From Acidimicrobiaceae bacterium (GTDB lineage: Bacteria > Actinomycetota > Acidimicrobiia > Acidimicrobiales > Acidimicrobiaceae), in contig JABEUP010000152.1 in assembly GCA_013044365.1 (NCBI GenBank), forward strand, positions 1 to 21,376: a stretch of 21,376 nt of DNA. Direction: 5' to 3'. Positions within the stretch are counted from its first letter, which is position 1. Each line of letters starts with the position of its first letter. The notes under the pieces are model-generated. The model worked only from the letters and a program-made list of their open reading frames with translations. It was not told the DNA's origin and did no database searches. The position numbers and the translations under genes are program-made. Positions 15,461 to 21,376 of the stretch are shown in pieces.

Positions 15461-16384
15461 TTATAGATAGTGACGAAAGTCACGTGACGTCCACTCGCTA
15501 ATTGCGGTTGCGATGGCCAACGCGGTTTTGGCGCTGTGAAGAACCCAGAAGGAAGCATCCTGCATGGAAATCGTCACGGCTGTCATTGTTGTCTCTCTCA
15601 ACATGGGAACATTGCGACCCACAACTTCGATATCAAGGCCGCATTGAGGGGCGTTCATATGTTCGGCTATCAGTTTCGCCAATACTTTGCCTGAGGCTGA
15701 GCTATATGAAAATCCCTCGTAAAAGCGGATTTCTTGCTTGCCACGCTGCTCTTCCAAATGGATGCAGGCATCTGCCTTTTGAGAGTTTGAAAAGCCCGCA
15801 AGTTTGGACGGATCGGGATGCATAATTACTTGGGCACGAGCCCCTTTAAGTGCAAGGGCGAACCGTAATATCTCAGCTGGGGCATCCATGAAGCCTTGGT
15901 GGGTTATTGCGATATTTAGTTCGCTCAAGCTGCGAGTCTGGGATCGAAAATCCTCTAATTCTTTCACTGAGTGAATATTTGTAGCGGATCTTCCGAATAC
16001 CCGCCGAAGTTCCTCAATGGTTGTTGGTCCGCAAATTCCGTCGATAGGAAGGCCAACGTTTCGCTGAAAGTCTTTTAGCGCAGTGAGGGTTTCCGGACCA
16101 AAGATTCCGTCGACTCGACCCGCATCAAAACCTAAGGCACCTAGGCGGTTCTGAAGGTCGGCTACGTCTTCACCACGCATCATTGGAGTATGAACATATA
16201 GCAGGCGATCTCCGAGGTGGTAGCTGGCCTCTAGGAGTGATTTCCAGGTCAGGACATCACAAATACCGGTTTGTGGCAAGGCCCTAGATTTCTGGAACGC
16301 GAGGATGCGATTCGCAAGATTGTTTCCGTCTAACTCAAAGCCGAGTTCAACTAAGCGCAGATTCAGATCGTGTTCACCCGGCAA
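15461..16384 (-). CDS. cwlM: CwlM-like peptidoglycan-binding protein with degenerate amidase domain
   Basis: The order trxB-trxA-this gene matches trxB2-trxC-cwlM of M. tuberculosis. Two peptidoglycan-binding-type helical repeats are visible at about 5-52 and 66-127. Segments EASYHLGDRLLY and GEDVADLQNRLGALGF, and the closing DGICGPTTIEELR, resemble CwlM closely. The rest (about 140-305) aligns loosely with an amidase_3 fold, but the zinc and catalytic positions look lost: ITHQGF replaces DPGHGG, IHLEEQ replaces SIHAN, and no Glu is present in the strand TAVTISM. In mycobacteria CwlM is a cytoplasmic regulator that activates MurA when phosphorylated; a regulatory role is inferred. The frame is open upstream across trxA, but that part is only trxA in another frame. 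The first credible start is TTG at 16384, giving 307 residues with no signal peptide. Confidence 0.82.
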   Translation of the reverse strand: MPGEHDLNLRLVELGFELDGNNLANRILAFQKSRALPQTGICDVLTWKSLLEASYHLGDRLLYVHTPMMRGEDVADLQNRLGALGFDAGRVDGIFGPETLTALKDFQRNVGLPIDGICGPTTIEELRRVFGRSATNIHSVKELEDFRSQTRSLSELNIAITHQGFMDAPAEILRFALALKGARAQVIMHPDPSKLAGFSNSQKADACIHLEEQRGKQEIRFYEGFSYSSASGKVLAKLIAEHMNAPQCGLDIEVVGRNVPMLRETTMTAVTISMQDASFWVLHSAKTALAIATAISEWTSRDFRHYL

Positions 16385-16425
16385 GTTGTCAAGTGAATAT
16401 CCGTCGAAGTCTATGATTTGTGGGT

Positions 16426-16752
16426 CTATAGGTGGGGTTCCAGGTCCGCTAGTAGTTGTCCTTTGGGTTTGGCTCCCACTATTCGTGTCACTGGCTCCCC
16501 GTTCTTGAACAGGATCAGCGTTGGAATGCTCATCACTTCGAAACGACGTGCCGTGTTCATCGAGTCGTCCACGTTCAACTTGGCTATCGCCAGCTTCCCA
16601 TTCTTCTGTTCCGCTATCTCTTCTAGAATCGGAGCGATTATTTTGCACGGGCCACACCATTCAGCCCAAAAGTCTACGAGGACTGGGACATCGGAAGCAA
16701 TTAGCTGCTCATCAAAATTGGAATCATTTAGTGTTATCACACTGTTAGCCAT
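16426..16752 (-). CDS. trxA: Thioredoxin
   Basis: A 108-residue redox protein reducing disulfides of target proteins. The active site WCGPC has its cysteines at 33 and 36, and the cis-proline segment SIPTLILFKNGEP follows. The C-terminal helix GQLLADLEPHL is normal. The start ATG at 16752 has GGAGA 6 nt upstream. It lies 49 nt after trxB on the same strand, so reductase and substrate are probably co-transcribed. The stop is 41 nt before the likely start of the cwlM-like gene. Confidence 0.98.
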   Translation of the reverse strand: MANSVITLNDSNFDEQLIASDVPVLVDFWAEWCGPCKIIAPILEEIAEQKNGKLAIAKLNVDDSMNTARRFEVMSIPTLILFKNGEPVTRIVGAKPKGQLLADLEPHL

Positions 16753-16801
16753 AGTTTATCTCCAAAAGTAATTACGATTATGTGCAATACGAGTAGTCTT
16801 T

Positions 16802-17761
16802 TCAGCCTTCGGTCTGTTTGAGCCACTTTTCGATATCAATCGCGGCCATGCAACCAGATCCCGCGGCAGTTATTGCCTGGCGGTAGGTGTGGTCCTGGAC
16901 GTCACCACAGGCGAATACTCCAGGGATATTGGTCGCAGTTCCTTGATTTGTAATAATGTAGCCGATATCGTCCATATCAATCTGGCCTTTGAACAGGTCT
17001 GTGTTAGGGGAGTGCCCGATAGCCACGAATAGTCCTGTTACCGCAAGCTCGGTCTTGTCGCCAGTTATGTGATTTGTGACTGTAATTCCTCCAAGGGATT
17101 TGTCGCCGTGCAGTTCGGTAACGGTGGAATCCCAAATAAAGGAGATCTTCGGGTTGGCAAGTGCCCGATCCTGCATGATCTTTGATGCTCTCAGCTCATT
17201 GCGCCGGTGAATAACGGTGACAGACTTGGCGAACTTGGTGAGAAAACCGGCTTCTTCAAGTGCTGAGTCGCCACCACCTACAACTGCAATTTCGTGATCT
17301 CTGAAAAAGAATCCGTCACAGGTTGCACAGGTGGAAATTCCATGGCCAATGAGCTCGGTTTCTTTTTCAATATTGAGCAAAAGTGAACGTGCCCCGGTGG
17401 AAATGATTACCGAGTCGGCTATATAAGCTGGTGCATCTCCGCGCTGGTTGGCGGTCCACAATTTAAACGGGCGCTCAGAGAAATCGACCCTGGAGACCTT
17501 TGTGGTATCAAATGTCGCGCCGAACCGCTGTGCCTGGCTTCTAAAGTTATTCATCAGCTCAGGTCCCATGATCCCGTCTATGAATCCAGGATAGTTTTCA
17601 ATCTCCGTGGTAAGCATCAACTGGCCGCCTGGCTGGTCAGAGGTGGAGGAGGGCTCACCCTCGATAACAACGGGATTTAAATCTGCACGCGCGGTGTATA
17701 TTGCCGCCGTGAGTCCGGCAGGCCCGGAGCCAATTATTGCAACTTTTATTTTTTCAGACAC
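16802..17761 (-). CDS. trxB: Thioredoxin-disulfide reductase
   Basis: An NADPH-dependent flavoenzyme that reduces thioredoxin. The 319 residues are typical. The FAD site GSGPAGLTAAIYTARA is at 11-26. The redox disulfide CATC is at 145-148, followed by DG as in the low-molecular-weight type. The NADPH site is GGGDSALEEA at about 162-171. The second FAD motif GVFACGDVQDHTYRQAITAAG is near the C-terminus. The start is GTG at 17761, with GAGG 5-6 nt upstream. It stands directly before trxA. Confidence 0.98.
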   Translation of the reverse strand: MSEKIKVAIIGSGPAGLTAAIYTARADLNPVVIEGEPSSTSDQPGGQLMLTTEIENYPGFIDGIMGPELMNNFRSQAQRFGATFDTTKVSRVDFSERPFKLWTANQRGDAPAYIADSVIISTGARSLLLNIEKETELIGHGISTCATCDGFFFRDHEIAVVGGGDSALEEAGFLTKFAKSVTVIHRRNELRASKIMQDRALANPKISFIWDSTVTELHGDKSLGGITVTNHITGDKTELAVTGLFVAIGHSPNTDLFKGQIDMDDIGYIITNQGTATNIPGVFACGDVQDHTYRQAITAAGSGCMAAIDIEKWLKQTEG

Positions 17762-17783
17762 TGTAACCTCGAATAGACCTGTA

Positions 17784-18095
17784 TCAGCGTTTAGTTCGCT
17801 TCATCCATAGAAACAATCCTAAGACCGTCATAATTCCACCGATGAAAAAATAGGTAATCCAAACGCGATTTCCAAAAGCGTACACATCGAGGATTCTTAC
17901 AGCCGCAATGGATACCATGATACCAACAACCACGAGCGCAACCAAAGCCAGAACTCCGTAAACCACGGCTCTGGTTAGTTTTACCAGCGGCCCGACCGTC
18001 TTTTCTCGAAGGGTGTCTACAACGGTCTCAATCGTGTCTGCCGTCCGGGTTGACCAAGCCTCCGGTTGTTTAGTGAATTCATCTGGAGATGCCAT
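17784..18095 (-). CDS. Unrecognised small membrane protein (two helices)
   Basis: A 103-residue protein I do not recognise. The first 40 residues are polar and predicted helical. Two hydrophobic segments follow, about 42-66 (rich in Val/Ala/Leu) and 78-98, joined by a short loop with Arg and Asp. The end is strongly basic (KRTKR), so both ends are probably cytoplasmic. The start ATG at 18095 has GGAGGAA 9 nt upstream; a TTG at 18113 would put that site inside the gene and is unlikely. The gene lies between degV and trxB, 22 nt from trxB, hence probably in their operon. It has the general look of holin-like or cell-envelope helper proteins, but I assign no function. Confidence 0.75.
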   Translation of the reverse strand: MASPDEFTKQPEAWSTRTADTIETVVDTLREKTVGPLVKLTRAVVYGVLALVALVVVGIMVSIAAVRILDVYAFGNRVWITYFFIGGIMTVLGLFLWMKRTKR

Positions 18096-18104
18096 AATGT
18101 GAAA

Positions 18105-18111
18105 TTCCTCC
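18105..18111 (-). promoter_or_regulatory. Ribosome binding site deciding the start of the small membrane protein
   Basis: On the minus strand GGAGGAA stands 9 nt before the ATG at 18095. It favours the 103-residue product over a longer form from TTG at 18113, whose first codons would overlap the site. Confidence 0.75.
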
Positions 18112-18170
18112 AAGGTTTGTAATCAATGTAGGTTTGGTTTTCTCCAACTCGTTTGAGATCGGACCAATAC

Positions 18171-19010
18171 TTAGTTAAGCTTTCTGAAGGTAATGCCTAT
18201 GGTTCTCGGGCCAGCGTGAGTACCAATTACAGGGCCGATTTTCGCAATTGTCAAATCGTGGATTCCTGTGGCGGCTTTAAGTTGTTCAGCGAATTCTTCG
18301 ACGTCTGGAGCATTGGCGTGGATAATGGCTACGTCAGTAATGGAACCGTAAGCTACGACTTTGTCGATCAAATATTTGAGGGCTTTCCCTCTTGTTCTTT
18401 GCTTAGAATCCGCTTCGATAATTCCATTTCGCACATCGATAATTGGCTTGAAGGAAAGCAATGAGCCGAAGAGGGCTGCCGCTTTGCCGATCCGGCCGCC
18501 TTTTCTCAAATTATCTAGTGTATCCAAGGCTCCAAAGGCATGGACATCCGGAATGCGGCTGCGAACAAGAGCAGCAATCTCGGAGGCGCTGGAACCCTTT
18601 CTGGCTTCGATGGACGAGGTGATTGCAAGATTTCCCATCGCAAAGGTAGCCAACCTTGAATCGATCAGCTCGATGTTGATCTCATTTTCAAGAGATTTCG
18701 CAGCAATAGTGGCTGCCTGAAATGTCGCTGACAGGTCTGAGGAAAGGGTCAAACAGACGATCTCATTATATCCCGCGTTTTTGGCGTTTATGAATGCGGT
18801 TTCAAAGTCACCTGATGACGGGGCCGAAGTTTGAGGGAAGTCATTGGAAGTTTCGCACAGATCCCAAAATTGATCAGTAGAGAGATCCTTAGTGTCAATA
18901 AACTCCTTTTCACCAAAGCGGATCTTTAGGGGGACAATTTCCAGTGCGTGCTCTGACACTAAATCACCGGGAATATCTCCGCCCGAATCCACAACTACCT
19001 TTACGCTCAA
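18171..19010 (-). CDS. DegV family fatty-acid-binding protein
   Basis: A 279-residue protein of the DegV family, whose members bind long-chain fatty acids and in Firmicutes (FakB) present them to the fatty acid kinase. Family features visible are the N-terminal DSGGDIP (8-14), the segment TSAPSSGDF (61-69), the pattern LSSDLSATFQ (89-98), and GALDTLDNLRKGGRIG in the middle, ending with IGTHAGPRTIGI. The start is TTG at 19010, set directly after the murJ stop (TAA), with AGGAG 7 nt upstream. No kinase partner (FakA) is in the window, so its role is open. M. tuberculosis has sigM in this position instead. Confidence 0.92.
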   Translation of the reverse strand: MSVKVVVDSGGDIPGDLVSEHALEIVPLKIRFGEKEFIDTKDLSTDQFWDLCETSNDFPQTSAPSSGDFETAFINAKNAGYNEIVCLTLSSDLSATFQAATIAAKSLENEINIELIDSRLATFAMGNLAITSSIEARKGSSASEIAALVRSRIPDVHAFGALDTLDNLRKGGRIGKAAALFGSLLSFKPIIDVRNGIIEADSKQRTRGKALKYLIDKVVAYGSITDVAIIHANAPDVEEFAEQLKAATGIHDLTIAKIGPVIGTHAGPRTIGITFRKLN

Positions 19011-20612
19011 TTAGTGACTCCTATCTGTCAACGAGTCAATCTGGGTTCCGATAAGGGTCACCATGGCAAAAACGATTCCCCCTACGATAACTTCAAGAAT
19101 TACCTGTAAAAGCAAGTGTATTCCGGTTGATATGCCAATTCTAGAGACGAGAATCCTTAGTGCTGCGTACATAGCCACAGATGCAGCCAGCGAATTGAAC
19201 CATGGTTTTAGAATTATTGAAAGAGTGGGGGCGAGCTCGCTCCGCGTCAATGTTGCAAGACCTATCACAAACGCTGCTGAATAGGCGATTGAAAGAGAAA
19301 TTGCAAGACCGAAGGCACCGTAATGTCCATGGAGAATGATTGCAAGAATAATATTGAGGCCATTCTCAATTAAATACAGAAAAAAGACAACTCTGGTGTG
19401 TTTGATTGACTGGTAAGCCTGAACAACTGCTAAATAGCCGGCAAAGCCCGGCAATCCGATTGCAAAGCCTTCCAGGGTTTGTGTTGTTAGGCTAACTCCA
19501 GTTGAGTTAACGGCGCCGTGGGCCAACAGAAGTGTCAGCATCGGTCGGGCAATCGCCAGATAGGCGAATGCGGCTGGAATCATTATCGTCACTGATGATC
19601 GGAGACCCATTCCAAGTCTCTTCTTATATCTGCCGATTTCTCCCCTGCTGTAGGAATGCGCCAGTTCCGGCATGATCGCGGACATGATTGAGAAGGCAGC
19701 TACACCATAGGGGAGCTGGAAAAAAATGTATCCGTACGAATAGGCGCTGACTGTTCCGGGAGTCGATCCGTCGGCCAGTGCCAGTACGGTAAACAGGGCT
19801 ATCTGGTTGGCGATTACGAAGCCAATTGTCCATCCTGATATTGCCCGGATCTCTTTGATTGCCGGATTACGGAACCCAGGCTGAAAGCTGATTTTTGCTC
19901 TCGCTTTATTCAGATATGGAACGAGAAACAGAAACTGAAGCGCAACTCCGGCAGTGGTTCCAATGCCCAATAAGAGTATTGGTGCTGAAAAAGCATGTAT
20001 CGCTCCAAGCGCAAGTGACTGTTTGGCAAAAGAGAAGGCCAGCAGTACAAATATGGCGACGATGTTGTTCAGGACCGGGGCATATGCCGGTGGAGCGAAG
20101 ACTGATCTAGCATTAAGAACGGCTGTGAGCAAAGCGATCAGTCCGTAGAAAAGCAGCTGGGGTGCGAAATAACGGAGTAGAAGAGTGGCGACTCTCTGCT
20201 GTTGCACTGCGATTTGCGCATGATTGACAATCAGATAGAGATGGATAATTCCTGGTGCGGCGATTTCGAAGACCACCGTCCCAACCACGAGTAGCACCAG
20301 TCCCACGCTAAAGATGGAGGAGATGGCATTCCAAGCCGAGTTTTCGTCATCCTTGGCAAGATGCCCGACGAACACTGGCAATATTGAAGCGGAAATGATC
20401 CCACCGAGTAAAAGGTCGTAGATGATATTAGGAGTGTTATTGGCCAGATTGAAGGAATCGGAAAACGGTCCGATTCCCAGGGCGTAGGCCAAGGCCAGCA
20501 ATCGTAGCAATCCCGTAAGCCTGGACATAAACGTGCCTGAGGCCATCGCAAGCGCGTTGACCTTCGCAGATCCGAAGCCATGGCTTACCGTGGGTCTCCT
20601 TAGGTTTGCCAT
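19011..20612 (-). CDS. murJ: Lipid II flippase MurJ (MviN)
   Basis: Flips lipid II across the cytoplasmic membrane for peptidoglycan synthesis. The 533 residues contain about fourteen hydrophobic helices. The N-terminus has the family pattern MASGTFMSRLTGLLRLLALA, with R31 and R37 at the positions of the essential arginines, and SDSFNLANNTPNIIYDLLLGG. Segments such as SAYSYGYIFFQLPYGVAAFSIMSAIMPELAHSY match the middle region. The actinobacterial forms in mycobacteria are fused to a pseudokinase; this one ends after the membrane core. The start ATG at 20612 has only a distant GGAAAG. The stop abuts the degV start. Confidence 0.96.
   Translation of the reverse strand: MANLRRPTVSHGFGSAKVNALAMASGTFMSRLTGLLRLLALAYALGIGPFSDSFNLANNTPNIIYDLLLGGIISASILPVFVGHLAKDDENSAWNAISSIFSVGLVLLVVGTVVFEIAAPGIIHLYLIVNHAQIAVQQQRVATLLLRYFAPQLLFYGLIALLTAVLNARSVFAPPAYAPVLNNIVAIFVLLAFSFAKQSLALGAIHAFSAPILLLGIGTTAGVALQFLFLVPYLNKARAKISFQPGFRNPAIKEIRAISGWTIGFVIANQIALFTVLALADGSTPGTVSAYSYGYIFFQLPYGVAAFSIMSAIMPELAHSYSRGEIGRYKKRLGMGLRSSVTIMIPAAFAYLAIARPMLTLLLAHGAVNSTGVSLTTQTLEGFAIGLPGFAGYLAVVQAYQSIKHTRVVFFLYLIENGLNIILAIILHGHYGAFGLAISLSIAYSAAFVIGLATLTRSELAPTLSIILKPWFNSLAASVAMYAALRILVSRIGISTGIHLLLQVILEVIVGGIVFAMVTLIGTQIDSLTDRSH
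19018..19022 (-). promoter_or_regulatory. Ribosome binding site fixing the TTG start of degV
   Basis: AGGAG on the minus strand lies inside the last codons of murJ, 7 nt before the TTG at 19010 that follows the murJ stop directly. It makes the TTG start convincing and points to coupled translation. Confidence 0.75.
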
Positions 20613-20617
20613 TGTGC

Positions 20618-21376
20618 TTAGTTTCTTTCCCGGACTAGACGTTTATTCCGCTGATGACCACGTCTAAAGGACCGAATCCACCACAGAGCTAGCACCAGGA
20701 ATGCTCCAAGTGTCAATACGATGCTGGCAACAGAAAACGCCGTAGACCGGATCTCAATCGAGGTATGAGCCACCACCAGCTGCCCATTGGTGGTAAACAA
20801 TTTTGCCGAGATCAGATAAAGGCCAAGGGTTTCCGCATAGATAGGTATTGATAGCGTGGTGTTTGGCCCGTTCAAAATCACTGGGATAGTATTGCCATTG
20901 GGGAATGACAAGCGGTCAGAAGTGATAACTAGGACCCCCTTGAATGGCACCTTAAGTTCCGAAGAGATTGCAATTGGCAGGTGGACGCTCCTTGAAGTCA
21001 CCGTGAAGGCTTTATTTCCAGCCAACGAAACCATGTTCGAGACATTATTGACGACTTGCTGGGTTGAGTTGAGGAACAGGTTTGAATTAGCCTGTGTCAG
21101 AGTCGAAGAGGCTGAGGCCAAAAGGTTGTAGTTTGCCTGAATAAGGCTACTGCTTTGAGCTAACGATGAATTTAGGGCGGTTACTGAATTAGCGAGACTG
21201 AGGAATCTGGTCGGATCGAGTAGCGAATATGGGGAAGGATTTGCGAGTTTCCCAAAGCTTAGCTGGTCGACAGATATAAGAGAGAAGGCGGTATTTAAAT
21301 CAACTGTCTTGATGAACGGGGAGCTGGTTACATCTCCGAGAATTTTAGCTAGCTTTGCCGCATCAGCTGAATTCGA
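20618..21376 (-). CDS. DUF6049-type secreted/membrane protein, C-terminal part (cut by window edge)
   Basis: The frame is open from the stop at 20618 to the right edge with no stop codon, so 252 residues of a longer protein are seen and the start is outside. A Ser/Asn/Leu-rich helical part is followed by a beta-rich domain (about 125-210), then a transmembrane helix at about 214-234 (IVLTLGAFLVLALWWI) and a basic tail RRGHQRNKRLVRERN. This fits a protein anchored with its bulk outside. Its place just upstream of murJ matches the DUF6049 gene of actinobacteria (Rv3909 in M. tuberculosis), whose role is unknown but is likely in the cell envelope. The family name rests mainly on position and topology. 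Confidence 0.7.
   Translation of the reverse strand, partial: SNSADAAKLAKILGDVTSSPFIKTVDLNTAFSLISVDQLSFGKLANPSPYSLLDPTRFLSLANSVTALNSSLAQSSSLIQANYNLLASASSTLTQANSNLFLNSTQQVVNNVSNMVSLAGNKAFTVTSRSVHLPIAISSELKVPFKGVLVITSDRLSFPNGNTIPVILNGPNTTLSIPIYAETLGLYLISAKLFTTNGQLVVAHTSIEIRSTAFSVASIVLTLGAFLVLALWWIRSFRRGHQRNKRLVRERN

Noticed and set aside
15479..15488. GTCACGTGAC palindrome in the 3' end of the cwlM-like gene, considered as parS
   Set aside because: Only the central CACGTG matches; the flanking bases are wrong for parS.
15502..15825. Rightward open frame opposite the cwlM-like gene
   Set aside because: It is a shadow of the conserved frame on the other strand, with no ribosome site or domain.
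16385..16660. Extension of the cwlM-like protein to a 399-residue form starting inside trxA
   Set aside because: The extra 92 residues are trxA DNA read in another frame; the thioredoxin frame is certain and the extension has no domain character.
1..21376. Mobile element, CRISPR array, toxin-antitoxin or defence system
   Set aside because: All gene-sized space is filled by conserved core genes, and I saw no transposase, integrase, spaced direct repeats or target duplications.

Overview
The window is the chromosomal replication-origin neighbourhood of an actinobacterium. The gene order matches the one I know from Mycobacterium tuberculosis around dnaA: DUF6049 - murJ - trxB - trxA - cwlM / parB - parA - rsmG - jag - yidC - yidD - rnpA - rpmH / dnaA - dnaN - recF - dciA - gyrB - gyrA - DUF3566 - tRNA-Ile - tRNA-Ala. 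The DUF3566 gene with tRNA-Ile and tRNA-Ala after gyrA, and a CwlM-like protein after trxA, are actinobacterial hallmarks. Base composition is only moderately GC-rich by eye, far below mycobacteria or streptomycetes. A mid-GC lineage such as the acidophilic iron-oxidising Acidimicrobiia is therefore a plausible but unproven host. I see no insertion sequence, prophage, CRISPR array or other mobile element.

Layout. Positions 1-9636 all read leftward: two tRNAs (27-187), a DUF3566 membrane protein, gyrA, gyrB, dciA, recF, dnaN and dnaA. Two DnaA-box clusters flank dnaA, one in the dnaN-dnaA gap (7936-8175) and one over the dnaA start and its upstream gap (9609-9859). Together they look like a bipartite oriC. 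From 10170 to 15402 genes read rightward: rpmH, rnpA, yidD and yidC (overlapping or nearly so), then jag/khpB and rsmG, then two parS sites, then parA-parB. From 15461 to the right edge genes read leftward again, as a compact cluster: DUF6049 (cut by the window edge), murJ, degV, a 103-residue two-helix membrane protein, trxB, trxA and a CwlM-like pseudo-amidase.

How the parts work together. DnaA opens the origin; DciA is expected to help load the helicase; DnaN is the clamp; RecF helps repair gaps; gyrase relieves supercoils; ParA/ParB with parS segregate the new origins. L34, RNase P protein, YidD, YidC and KhpB serve translation, RNA processing and membrane insertion. The rightmost cluster combines cell-wall precursor export and control (MurJ, CwlM-like) with thioredoxin redox chemistry. 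Genes next to the origin are co-directional with the inferred forks; the murJ-cwlM cluster is head-on, as in mycobacteria.

Main departures from the mycobacterial layout: sigM and its anti-sigma gene are absent between murJ and trxB, and degV plus an unrecognised small membrane protein sit there instead; MurJ has no pseudokinase tail; the CwlM-like protein seems to have lost the amidase residues; two DnaA-box-like sites lie in the parB/cwlM convergent gap; and TTG start codons are unusually common. I did not find a wholly new system: most of the window is conserved core, and the novelty lies in the origin architecture and these small deviations.
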